Shown: in pieces, positions 33,121 through 41,682 of the stretch | Numbering within the stretch: position 1 is the stretch's first letter | Layout of the letters: every line of letters begins with the position of its first letter | Source: Flagellimonas flava | GTDB taxonomy: Bacteria; Bacteroidota; Bacteroidia; Flavobacteriales; Flavobacteriaceae | NCBI RefSeq assembly: GCF_900129665.1 | Contig: NZ_FQWL01000001.1 | Span: forward strand, 930,001-994,000 | Direction: 5' to 3' | DNA: 64,000 nt | Translations under genes and position numbers: made by a program | Notes under the pieces: model-generated | Told to the model about the DNA's origin: nothing | What the model saw: the letters and a program-made list of their open reading frames with translations, nothing else | Databases searched by the model: none

Positions 33121-34491
33121 TTAAAAAAGTCGTTTGAATTGTTTGGCCAATCGTATCGGAAGCTTATAAGGCGCATAACGTAATGGAATATCCAACCAAT
33201 TCGGTTTTTTTATAATGGCCTTTTTATGGGAAAATAAATCGAAGGAATGCTTACCGTGATATGCGCCAATACCGGCCTGCCCTACCCCGCCGAAAGGCAG
33301 TTCTTTATTGGCTATTTGCATAACCGCATCATTGATCACCCCTCCACCAAATCCGTAGCGGTTAATAATCCGTTTTTGGAATTTTCTCTTTTTGGAAAAC
33401 ACATAGAGCGCTAAGGACTTATCGTATGTTGTAATGGTGTTTTCTATATTCGCCTCAGTTTCATAGGAGATAATTGGTAAAATTGGCCCAAAAATCTCAT
33501 CGGACATTAATGCACTATCCAATGAAGGTTCATTTATCAAAGTGGGCGCAACATATCTGTCGGAATCGTTACAAATACCCCCTAACAAAATCTCTTGCCC
33601 CCCTAGCTTTTGCTTTAGACTTTTGTAATGATTGTCCGTAGCGATTCTGGCATAGTCCGAAGATTGTTGAACATCATCTCCATAAAATTTGGCAATCTGC
33701 CGCTTTAGTGCCCCAACAAATTTGTCCTTGACCTTTTTATGAACCAAGATATAGTCGGGTGCTACACAGGTCTGCCCAGCGTTCATAAACTTAGACCACA
33801 CAATTCGTTTGGCTGCAACCTTAATGGCTGCTGACTCATCTACAATACAGGGGTTCTTACCTCCTAATTCCAGGGTTACCGGGGTCAAATGTTCCGCAGC
33901 GGCTTTATAGACTATTTTAGCAACCTTGGAGCTACCGGTAAAGAAAATATAGTCCCATCGCTCTTTCAATAAAGCCGCAGAAGTAGATACCCCACCCTCT
34001 ACAACAGAGACATACTCCTCAGGAAAAACTTCAGCTATGATCTTCGCGATAATAGCGGATGTATTTGGACTTAATTCTGATGGTTTGATCACCACGGTGT
34101 TGCCCGCGGCCAGGGCTCCAACTAAAGGCGAGAGTGTAAGCAAAATAGGGTAGTTCCAAGGAGAAATGACCAAGGTATTCCCGTAAGGTTCCGAATAAAT
34201 CCAATCCGAGCTGGGAAAATTGGCCCAAGTAAAACCTACCCGTTTAGGTTTGGCCCACAGTTCCAAACGATTTAGAATATAATTTAATTCGGAAAGCACT
34301 AATTGTGTCTCAGTAGCCAAGGTCTCAAAAGTTGGTTTTTTGAAGTCCTTGTAAAGCGCCTCGCAGATAACATCTTCATACTTTACTAGTGCCTTCTGCA
34401 GCAGCTTTAGATACTTGATACGATATTTTACATTCTTGGTTTGTTGTGATGCGAAAAACTCGCGTTGGTCTTTGACCAATTCCTTCAGCAT
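33121..34491 (-). CDS. Aldehyde dehydrogenase (class 3-like)
   Basis: 456 residues from the ATG at 34491 (a GTG 24 bases upstream is possible). Class 3 ALDH length and motifs: ISPWNYP and VVIKPSELSP in the NAD(P) fold, catalytic Glu 208 in TLELGGKNPCIV and nucleophile Cys 242 in NAGQTCVAPDY, plus FGGGVINDAVMQIANKELPFGGVGQAG near the C-terminus. It oxidises fatty or aromatic aldehydes to acids in the cytoplasm or at the membrane. The C-terminal basic segment (YAPYKLPIRLAKQFKRLF) may associate with membranes. Monocistronic. Confidence 0.95.
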   Translation of the reverse strand: MLKELVKDQREFFASQQTKNVKYRIKYLKLLQKALVKYEDVICEALYKDFKKPTFETLATETQLVLSELNYILNRLELWAKPKRVGFTWANFPSSDWIYSEPYGNTLVISPWNYPILLTLSPLVGALAAGNTVVIKPSELSPNTSAIIAKIIAEVFPEEYVSVVEGGVSTSAALLKERWDYIFFTGSSKVAKIVYKAAAEHLTPVTLELGGKNPCIVDESAAIKVAAKRIVWSKFMNAGQTCVAPDYILVHKKVKDKFVGALKRQIAKFYGDDVQQSSDYARIATDNHYKSLKQKLGGQEILLGGICNDSDRYVAPTLINEPSLDSALMSDEIFGPILPIISYETEANIENTITTYDKSLALYVFSKKRKFQKRIINRYGFGGGVINDAVMQIANKELPFGGVGQAGIGAYHGKHSFDLFSHKKAIIKKPNWLDIPLRYAPYKLPIRLAKQFKRLF

Positions 34492-34566
34492 AATCTTATA
34501 TTTCTTCAGCACCACAATTTATCAAAAAGTAAGGTAACCCCATCTCTTGCCTCTTCGATTTCGAAT

Positions 34567-34593
34567 AAAAAAAACACCGCCTATTGGCGGTGT
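34567..34593 (-). terminator. Rho-independent terminator
   Basis: On the minus strand ACACCGCC - AATA - GGCGGTGT is followed by a run of eight T. It ends the lipoprotein gene that reads leftward. Confidence 0.85.
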
Positions 34594-34615
34594 CCTAAAT
34601 GGAATTTATGTTGTT

Positions 34616-35410
34616 CTACAGATTAATTTCTTCCGTTGTTCCATCAGGATAGGTTAAAATTGCGACATTGTCACACTCACCATCTCCAAAATCAACTGTG
34701 ATTTCAAGACCATTTTTAGATACGACCATGCTACCATTTGTCAAGTGCTCACAATTGAATCCGCCAACAAGTGGGTCAACAGTTTCAATTGTATAGGTGT
34801 TCCCATCTGCAGTGACGTTCCAACTACCGGATAAACTGAAAGAGCTATCTCCAAGGTTTTCACCAAAGGTAAAAGCAAAAGTTTTGGTTCCGGTTTCGGT
34901 GATAACACTTTCATCTTCCATTTCTACGGTCATATTGCTGGTTACTGTAAAGGAAATGGTATTCTGTTCCACATTGGAGTTTAACTGATAGGCCCGTGTT
35001 CCGCTAAGTTTGATAGTACCTACATAAAAGTCTTCATAGGTAGCGGTAAAAGCAGCTGTTTCATTACCGACCTCATAGGTAACCGTAAGTGTTCCATTTA
35101 TATTTTCTGTTCCATTTAAGGCGCAGTTGTTAAAGGTGGCTACAAATCCAGTGTCTGTATATTCCGCACTATAACAATCATTTGCAGATTTGGCAGATTT
35201 ACCTGCTTGGGCACCGCCCGCAAATAATTCAGCAAGTGCATTGTCCACTGTTCCAGCTGCCTCATCCGTGGTTAAAATGGTTTGGAGTTCTGTTTGCGAA
35301 AGCTCCTGGTCGGTTCCAATAGGATTCGCATCCTCGCTACAAGAATTGAAAAGCGCAAAGACAAGAATTAAGATTCCTAACGTTTTAAGGCTTCTAGCTA
35401 TTAAGTTCAT
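34616..35410 (-). CDS. Hypothetical lipoprotein
   Basis: 264 residues from the ATG at 35410, chosen because it begins the signal peptide (SLKTLGILILVFALFNSC, lipobox Cys 24); an upstream frame would add 16 residues. The mature protein is beta-rich with repeated short strands of the form GTLTVTYEVGNETAAFTATY, and low-complexity Thr/Glu/Asn composition. Only a few cysteines occur (NDCYSAEY, NNCALNG, CEHLTNG, DGECDN), likely two disulfides. No family recognised. It has its own terminator and a striking inverted repeat in its promoter region. Confidence 0.7.
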   Translation of the reverse strand: MNLIARSLKTLGILILVFALFNSCSEDANPIGTDQELSQTELQTILTTDEAAGTVDNALAELFAGGAQAGKSAKSANDCYSAEYTDTGFVATFNNCALNGTENINGTLTVTYEVGNETAAFTATYEDFYVGTIKLSGTRAYQLNSNVEQNTISFTVTSNMTVEMEDESVITETGTKTFAFTFGENLGDSSFSLSGSWNVTADGNTYTIETVDPLVGGFNCEHLTNGSMVVSKNGLEITVDFGDGECDNVAILTYPDGTTEEINL

Positions 35411-35457
35411 CGTACTTAAGTTTATGGGGTTATGGTGGAGTAACGGGAAAAATGGCA

Positions 35458-35483
35458 TTTTTAGTGTAAAATCACACTAAAAA
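35458..35483. promoter_or_regulatory. Perfect inverted repeat in divergent promoter region
   Basis: TTTTTAGTGT (35458-35467) - AAAATC - ACACTAAAAA (35474-35483), ten perfect base pairs. It lies 47 bases before the start of the minus-strand lipoprotein and 91 bases before the plus-strand lipocalin-like gene. Position between divergent genes fits an operator; it is symmetric, so a terminator reading is less likely because both genes start here rather than end. Confidence 0.5.
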
Positions 35484-35574
35484 TCGATAATCGTTAAATC
35501 CACAAGGAAAGCCTTAAATGATTGGAGAATTTGTGGGAAATTGTATTATTTTAGGTTGAAGAAAAAAAGAACCT

Positions 35575-36048
35575 ATGAAAATGATACAAAAATGCCTTCC
35601 CCTGATATTTGCTGTTTTCCTGACAGCTTGCGGAAGTGACGATTCCGGAACGCCGGAAACCAACTTGAATTTAGCCGTTATAGGTGAATGGGAGTTGGTT
35701 GAGGTAAATATAAGTTCGTCCCAGGATATTGACCAAGACGGTTCCAGTTCCACCAATTTGTTGGACGAAGTGGACTGTATTACGGGAACTTTGACCCTGA
35801 ATTCAGATTTGACCTGGAGTTTGACACAATCAGGAATTTCCATCACAGCCATCACCAACGATCAATTCTTTGCTCAATGTAACAGTAATATTACAGGAAG
35901 TGGAACTTGGGTCGGAAGCAGCACGCAAGTTACTTTTTCCGGAAGTAGCGTATTGGGTACACTACAAATCAATTCTGATGATCGTTTGACCAATAATGTT
36001 GGTGAGGACCTCCCTGGAATTAGAGGTTACGTATACCGCCGACAGTAG
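35575..36048 (+). CDS. Lipocalin-like lipoprotein
   Basis: 157 residues, signal peptide with lipobox LTACGSDD (Cys 19). The mature domain has the lipocalin-like pattern of small Bacteroidota lipoproteins: IGEWELVEVNISSS at the start, then CITGTLTLNSDLTWSLTQ, SGTWVGSSTQVTFSGSSV. A small hydrophobic ligand or no ligand is possible. Divergent from the larger lipoprotein and convergent with the methyltransferase. Confidence 0.65.
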   Translation: MKMIQKCLPLIFAVFLTACGSDDSGTPETNLNLAVIGEWELVEVNISSSQDIDQDGSSSTNLLDEVDCITGTLTLNSDLTWSLTQSGISITAITNDQFFAQCNSNITGSGTWVGSSTQVTFSGSSVLGTLQINSDDRLTNNVGEDLPGIRGYVYRRQ

Positions 36049-36066
36049 ACTTCTATACTGAAAAAA

Positions 36067-36714
36067 TCAAGGTTTTTGGGCCACAATCAGCCACATTTGT
36101 TTAGTGGTTTCGCGTTCCCAATCGCCATGGTCTTCCACTTCATTGATAATGTTGAAACCTGCATCCCGCAATTCATCACGGACATATTCAGGTCCAAGGG
36201 AATGTGCGGTGACCTGTTCTTGTCTTGACTTGCCCACAACGCGTTTTTTCAACTTTTCCAACAGCATTAATTTACCTCCCGATTTTAGGGAATTCTTGAC
36301 ATGCCGCAGAATCTTTTGATAGGAATCCATTTCATGATACGTATCAATGATAAAAACTGCATCAAGTTCATCCTTGGGCAACTTTGGATCGTCATAATCT
36401 CCTAGAATGGTGATGATGTTTCGAAGCCTTCTATCATTGGCATTGGAACGCAGGGTTTCCAACCTATCGGAACGCACATCCACTGCATAAACCCTACCGT
36501 CCGTTCCAACAGATTCGGATAGATGCATGGAAAGGTAACCCTCATGGCAACCAATATCCGCAACCCTACTGCCCTGATTCAAGTCCATCAATTGCAATAG
36601 GGTCCCGGTTTTCATCCATTGGTCGCGATCCTCCCAATCTGATGCTGTGTACTGAGCTTGGAGTCCTAGAGAAACCAGAAGGCCTAGGACCAAGATTGGG
36701 AGAAATCGCTTCAT
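36067..36714 (-). CDS. Exported class I SAM-dependent methyltransferase-like protein
   Basis: 215 residues from the ATG at 36714, which starts a signal peptide (FLPILVLGLLVSLGLQAQ). The Rossmann-fold motifs are complete: motif I VADIGCHEGYLS, VYAVDVRSDRLE, LPKDELDAVFIIDTYHEM (post-I to IV) and GGKLMLLEKLKK. Signal peptide on a SAM enzyme is unusual, since SAM is cytosolic; the protein may be periplasmic with another function or an inner-membrane-anchored enzyme. It lies 7 bases downstream of the BNR-propeller gene and is surely co-transcribed with it. Confidence 0.85.
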   Translation of the reverse strand: MKRFLPILVLGLLVSLGLQAQYTASDWEDRDQWMKTGTLLQLMDLNQGSRVADIGCHEGYLSMHLSESVGTDGRVYAVDVRSDRLETLRSNANDRRLRNIITILGDYDDPKLPKDELDAVFIIDTYHEMDSYQKILRHVKNSLKSGGKLMLLEKLKKRVVGKSRQEQVTAHSLGPEYVRDELRDAGFNIINEVEDHGDWERETTKQMWLIVAQKP

Positions 36715-36721
36715 TATTCTT

Positions 36722-39700
36722 TTAGTTTTCAATTAAGCCCTGACCTTCGATCCACGGAGCACCGGCTGCCTTCAATTCAGACTCCAGAGCAGGAATCGTA
36801 CCCTTAACAAGTGCATTCAATTCTTGTTTAATGTCTGTCAGTTGCTTGCTAGCTCGATCTAAAGCACCTTTTTGGTTTCCAGTAGGTCCGTAGGTATTTC
36901 GTAACGCAACCAACCCAATAAACGAGCCTTCTCCTGGTGAAGGTGGGGTCTTCTCCCCTACTTCATTCCTGGAAGGGCTTCCACCCATAGATTTTTTAAG
37001 GGCGTTTAATTGGCTCTTGGCCGCATGAATTTTAGACGATAAAGCCGCTGTCGGATTTGTGGCCTCATCCAAAGCTCGTTTCATCGCACCTACTTTTGAA
37101 ATACTGTTTTCCAAAACATGATTGGTAGCGGATAAATCTTGCTGGAAGGACTGATACATTTCCCTGAAAGCATCGATTTCGCTGGTAGGTTTAGCCGGCA
37201 AGGCTCCTTTAGCCAAAGGCTTCACTTCAAAGTTCTGGGCAACAGAAAGTTGTTTTAAAGCCCCATCCACTCTTTCATAGAGTTCAACCGAATATGTTCC
37301 AGGTGTGGCCAAGTAAGGAGATCCGAAGAAATCTTCATCATCGCCCGATGGTTCTTTTAGTGTTATTCCGGTTCTATCGGCATAGGTCAGGTTCCAAGAA
37401 ACGCGATTAAATCCTTTCTTATTGGTTCCTGCAACGGTGTTTACCACGTTACCATTATTGTCCTTCACCATAAGAACCAAGGCAGGCTTCTCCTGATTTT
37501 TTTCTTTATCCAAAGCATCCCAACCTGGAAATGCCACATTGCTTTTTTGTTTGTTTAAACTCTTTTCCCTTTCGGAACGTTGCTCCTTATTGGTCTTCAA
37601 CTTGTTGGGCAGATAATAGGTGAATGTGGCTCCATAAGCCGGATTTTGGGCCACATACTGTCCGTTACCTTGTCCATAAACTCCATCCTTTTCAATGTAC
37701 CAATAGGCCGGTTTAACCTTGAACAAAGTAGCTTCACCTTTTTTGGAAGTATCAAAATCCCGTAAAGCGGAGATATCATCCAAGACATAAAAACCTCTTC
37801 CGAAGGAAGCTGCGACCAAATCGTCTTCCCTTCTTTGAATGGTAATATCCCTGAACGAAATGGTTGGAAGGCCCCCTTTCAACTGTAGCCAGGAACTTCC
37901 TCCATTTTTGGTAAAATAAATTCCGAATTCTGTTGCCGCAAAAAGAAGTCCTCGTTGCTTATGGTCCTGAACAATTCTCCAAGTAACCAACCTTTTGGGG
38001 AGGTTTCCATTAATGAAAGTCCAGCTGTTTCCTTTGTCCGTACTTTTTAATAGGTATGGTTTATAATCACCTTCTTTATGATTGTCCAATACCAAATACA
38101 CGGTGTGCGCATCATATAGATCAGCGCGCACATCATTTACAAATGCTCTATTTGGAACACCTTTGATATTACCAAGATTAATCTTTCTCCAGCTAGTTCC
38201 CCCATCTTCGGTAACTTGAAGAATTCCATCATCCGTTCCAGCATATAAAAGTCCTTCCTGAATTGGAGATTCCGCTAAAGAGGTAATTGTATTATAGTTT
38301 GACATGGCTGCAACATCCCATGGATTGTCCCAACTTTGCTGTCTACCCATAATTGGCAGGGCCAAACGTTCTTCATTTCGAGTCAAATCGTTGGAAATTG
38401 GAGTCCAATCATCACCTCGGTTCTCGGATTTCCAAACTCTGTACGAAGCAAAATACAAACGGGTTGGATTGTGTGGGCTCACCAAAATTGGGGCATCCCA
38501 GTTAAATCTTTCATGGGGTTCACCCGCTTTTGGTTGGGGTTGGATAAAAACGGTTTCACCAGTTGTTTGATCAATTCTCCATAACCACCCTTGTTGGAAT
38601 TCACCGTATGTAATATCCGGATTGCCAGGTTCGGTGGCCGATTGATGTCCATCGGCGCCAAGGGTAATCCACCAATCCGAATTTAGAATTCCTTCACTAC
38701 TTCGGGTCCTTGACGGGCCACCATGGGAGCCATTATCCTGTGTACCTCCATAAATATTGTAGAACGGCGCAGCGTCATCCACGGCAACCTTATAATACTG
38801 CGTAATGGGAAGATTAGAAAAATACTTCCAAGTCTTCGTTAGGTCATAAGATTCATAAAGACCTCCATCGGTACCAAATAACACATAATTTGGGTCTGAT
38901 TTTTTGAAGGCCATTGCATGGCTGTCCACGTGCTTTTTGTCTTCATTCATTTGAACAAAGGTCTTTCCATGATCATAGGACACCTGCACATAATTGCTCA
39001 TCAGGTATAAATGCCCCTCGTGATGTGGCGAAGCATAAAGTTCTTGATAATAATGGGGTCCCGTACCGCCTGAAACTGCATCTGACTGCTTTGTCCAAGA
39101 GGATCCTTGGTTTTTGGAAATGAACACCCCTCCTTTTTTACGATCCAACTCAATCGCCGCATACAGTGTTTCATTGTCAAATGGAGAAATTGCAAGTCCA
39201 ATTTTCCCGAGATTGGAAGTGGGAATACCGTTTGTTAGCTTGGTCCAGGTCTCACCTCCATCTGTACTCTTGTGGATTCCCGTGCCGGGCCCACCGCCCA
39301 TGTAGGCGGCAACAGTTCTATGTCTGTCCCAAGTGGCTGCATAAAGCGTATTTGGGTCAGTAGGGTCCATCACCATATCGGTAACCCCGGTCCACTCGCT
39401 ATTTCCCAAGGTACGTTTCCAGCTTTCACCCCCATCCACGGATTTATAAAACCCTCTTTCACCACCTTTGCTCCAAAGTGGTCCTTGGGCCGCCACCCAG
39501 ATAATATCAGAGTTTTCAGGGTGTACCATTATTTTAGAAAGGTGTTCGGAAGCTTTCAGCCCCTTATTTTTCCAAGTTTTGCCCTCGTCGTGGCTTACGT
39601 AGATTCCGTCACCAAAACCAACGTGTCTACCACCTACGTTTTCACCTGTTCCCACCCAAATAGTACTGGGGTTATTAGGGTCAATGGTTACGCAACCTAT

Positions 39701-39973
39701 GGAATAGCTTGTCTGTTTATCAAAAATGGGCGTCCAGGTCGTACCCGCATTTACAGTTTTCCAAACTCCTCCCGAACCCACGGCAACGTACCAAATGCTT
39801 TCGTTTTTTGGGTGGATGGCAATATCAGCAATCCGCCCTGAGGTCAATGCTGGGCCCAAACTGCGGAACTCCAATCCATTGTAGAGAATAGAATCAGCTT
39901 TTTGGGCTGTGAGGGAAAAAGAAATTAAGAATAGAAAAAGTAGTGCAGAACAAATTTTTGTGCAATGTTTCAT
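36722..39973 (-). CDS. Large exported BNR / sortilin-like beta-propeller protein
   Basis: 1083 residues from the ATG at 39973, which opens a signal peptide ending in SLTAQ. Residues about 25-730 contain many BNR/sortilin-type blades, each with an Asp-box-like S-x-D-x-G-x-T-W (SVDGGESWKR, STDGGETWTKL, SENRGDDWTPI, TEDGGTSWRKI, STDKGNSWTFI, TKNGGSSWLQL), enough for two propellers. A beta domain with YADRTGITLKEPSGDDEDFF and a C-terminal helical segment follow. Family annotation is usually glycosyl hydrolase (BNR repeat-containing), but no GH33 catalytic residues are apparent. Role unknown; co-transcribed with the exported methyltransferase. Confidence 0.85.
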   Translation of the reverse strand: MKHCTKICSALLFLFLISFSLTAQKADSILYNGLEFRSLGPALTSGRIADIAIHPKNESIWYVAVGSGGVWKTVNAGTTWTPIFDKQTSYSIGCVTIDPNNPSTIWVGTGENVGGRHVGFGDGIYVSHDEGKTWKNKGLKASEHLSKIMVHPENSDIIWVAAQGPLWSKGGERGFYKSVDGGESWKRTLGNSEWTGVTDMVMDPTDPNTLYAATWDRHRTVAAYMGGGPGTGIHKSTDGGETWTKLTNGIPTSNLGKIGLAISPFDNETLYAAIELDRKKGGVFISKNQGSSWTKQSDAVSGGTGPHYYQELYASPHHEGHLYLMSNYVQVSYDHGKTFVQMNEDKKHVDSHAMAFKKSDPNYVLFGTDGGLYESYDLTKTWKYFSNLPITQYYKVAVDDAAPFYNIYGGTQDNGSHGGPSRTRSSEGILNSDWWITLGADGHQSATEPGNPDITYGEFQQGWLWRIDQTTGETVFIQPQPKAGEPHERFNWDAPILVSPHNPTRLYFASYRVWKSENRGDDWTPISNDLTRNEERLALPIMGRQQSWDNPWDVAAMSNYNTITSLAESPIQEGLLYAGTDDGILQVTEDGGTSWRKINLGNIKGVPNRAFVNDVRADLYDAHTVYLVLDNHKEGDYKPYLLKSTDKGNSWTFINGNLPKRLVTWRIVQDHKQRGLLFAATEFGIYFTKNGGSSWLQLKGGLPTISFRDITIQRREDDLVAASFGRGFYVLDDISALRDFDTSKKGEATLFKVKPAYWYIEKDGVYGQGNGQYVAQNPAYGATFTYYLPNKLKTNKEQRSEREKSLNKQKSNVAFPGWDALDKEKNQEKPALVLMVKDNNGNVVNTVAGTNKKGFNRVSWNLTYADRTGITLKEPSGDDEDFFGSPYLATPGTYSVELYERVDGALKQLSVAQNFEVKPLAKGALPAKPTSEIDAFREMYQSFQQDLSATNHVLENSISKVGAMKRALDEATNPTAALSSKIHAAKSQLNALKKSMGGSPSRNEVGEKTPPSPGEGSFIGLVALRNTYGPTGNQKGALDRASKQLTDIKQELNALVKGTIPALESELKAAGAPWIEGQGLIEN

Positions 39974-40078
39974 TATCAGAACTTTTGGTTGAATTAGCAA
40001 CGAAAGATAACCAAAAGCATCAGCCTTAATTCCAAAAAAAATGTGAAAAAAAGTACGTATTCTTAAAAAAGTTGAACA

Positions 40079-40489
40079 TTACCTGTCCTCCTTTCGATAT
40101 ACGAATTTTAATCCGCTCCAATCTTGGTCCACAGCAGCCACTTTAACATCAACAAGACCCGTAGAAAGCATAAATTCCCTTATGGCATCGCGCTTTAAAT
40201 CGGTATGGATTTTAGAACTGCCCTTAGGCCAACTCACCCAGAGTAATCCGTCTTTTTTTAAGACAGCCTTATATCTGGGAGCAATTTCCATCAATTCATT
40301 TAAAGAGGTGCAGAAGATGTGAATGAAATCAACTTCACCGGTCGCATCCTTTTGAAACGTTACATCAGCCGGTAAGGTTTCAAATAAGACTAGATAATGG
40401 GAAGGCTCATTGTATAGTAAAATGGAATGGCCTGACTTTATGCCCAATTTCTTTGCCAAAGGTATTCCTGAATATCCTGCCGACTGCAC
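40079..40489 (-). CDS. DUF3052-family protein
   Basis: 136 residues with a GTG start at 40489, chosen because it gives the family's N-terminus QSAGYSGIPLAKKLGIKSG; an in-frame TTG at 40504 is an alternative. DUF3052 members are small cytoplasmic proteins annotated near methyltransferase-like folds (here VDFIHIFCTSLNELMEI and KKDGLLWVSWPKGSSKI). Function is not established for the family. It lies 44 bases downstream of the DUF2652 gene in the same direction. Confidence 0.8.
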   Translation of the reverse strand: MQSAGYSGIPLAKKLGIKSGHSILLYNEPSHYLVLFETLPADVTFQKDATGEVDFIHIFCTSLNELMEIAPRYKAVLKKDGLLWVSWPKGSSKIHTDLKRDAIREFMLSTGLVDVKVAAVDQDWSGLKFVYRKEDR

Positions 40490-40533
40490 CCTATGAAGAT
40501 ACAATTTCCTGCTTTGTGAATGGAAAGGTCTGG

Positions 40534-41616
40534 TCAGACCGATTTGGCCCTAATGAATTCGTGCAAACTATGAACTGCCTCTTTTACATTTTTTAAGGTG
40601 AGTTTATTTGCAAATGCCCCCAAGAGAAACCGTTTAATAGGCGAATTGATTTTCCAGTATAATTCAATCTTTAACAGAGAACTGTTGGAAGCCTTTGGGA
40701 TAAAAGTATAAAACTGATAAAGGTCTTCAAAAAAAGGATGGCTATGGGTCAGCTCCCCATAGATTAAGTGATTGGGGTCCGCATCCTTAGTGACAGTTAC
40801 AAAGTCCAAGTGTTTACCATTGACCACACAAGTATGTTCAGAGCCAACCCGGGTTACCTCCAACTCATTATATTCCAATTTATCAACTCCCTTTTGCCAG
40901 TAATGACGATTTGCATAATTGGTAATGTATTCCATAAGCTCTTCCGCAGCAATGGGAAATGTCTCTTGCATAGTAATTTGGGGAGGTGCCTCCAGCGTTA
41001 CGGATTTTGGCTGAACGAAGCTGTTCAATTTTAATTCCGAAGGGTCGATGAAGGAATAGATGTATTCCACATCCCTCTCATCATAGGTATCTGAACCTTG
41101 TCTGAAGCGATAAATCTTACTGGAATAATATGGTGACAGCATAATGTCCAATGCCAAAGATCTACTGATGAGGACATAGTTATCGCTATCCACGGAATTC
41201 TTAAGTAGTCTATGTGCTTTTATTACCTGTTCTCCAAAAGGCTTTCTGTTTCCCTGCACCTCAATATGCTGAAGGTTCCCGCTATGGGCAATGATTTTAA
41301 GTTGAAGATTAGGTGCCGTTGCACAAGCATTGCAGGGACAAATTCTATTTTTCTCCAGCATCTTCAAATGGCTATAGAAAGCCGTAAACATACCCTCTAT
41401 CTGAGCCAGAAGATTTTCTTGGGAAGGAATATCATTTTCCTTGTAGAAAAACAGTGCATCTCCCTCTATTTCGGCGAGCTTGAGGTTTTGCGTATTGGCA
41501 TTGACCAAAACCTCCAATAATTCGGATATAACATGTTGACTATGCTCTATTTCGGTAGTCTGGATAAACTTGGTATACCCGGAGATATCAGGAATGAACA
41601 GCAAAGATTTTGACAT
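40534..41616 (-). CDS. DUF2652 protein with SRPBCC-like C-terminal domain
   Basis: 360 residues. The N-terminal half (about 1-190) is DUF2652, which has the fold and opening of class III adenylate/guanylate cyclases: LLFIPDISGYTKFIQTTEI, then LKLAEIEGDALFFY. The metal-binding Asp pair survives as Asp in IPDISGY and EGDAL, but other cyclase residues are not clear, so activity is uncertain. A Cys cluster ICPCNACATA follows. Residues about 205-355 resemble an SRPBCC/polyketide-cyclase domain (EELMEYITNYANRHYWQKGV ...). Probably a cytoplasmic ligand-binding or signalling protein. Confidence 0.75.
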   Translation of the reverse strand: MSKSLLFIPDISGYTKFIQTTEIEHSQHVISELLEVLVNANTQNLKLAEIEGDALFFYKENDIPSQENLLAQIEGMFTAFYSHLKMLEKNRICPCNACATAPNLQLKIIAHSGNLQHIEVQGNRKPFGEQVIKAHRLLKNSVDSDNYVLISRSLALDIMLSPYYSSKIYRFRQGSDTYDERDVEYIYSFIDPSELKLNSFVQPKSVTLEAPPQITMQETFPIAAEELMEYITNYANRHYWQKGVDKLEYNELEVTRVGSEHTCVVNGKHLDFVTVTKDADPNHLIYGELTHSHPFFEDLYQFYTFIPKASNSSLLKIELYWKINSPIKRFLLGAFANKLTLKNVKEAVHSLHEFIRAKSV

Positions 41617-41682
41617 TTTTTGATTGGGATTATACCATTTGGTCTGGCCAGCGCTCTAAAACTTACCAGGAACTACTTGAAT

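Noticed and set aside
39272..39841. 189-codon plus-strand frame
   Set aside because: Lies wholly inside the BNR-propeller gene on the opposite strand, whose repeats, signal peptide and length are convincing; the frame is an antisense shadow.
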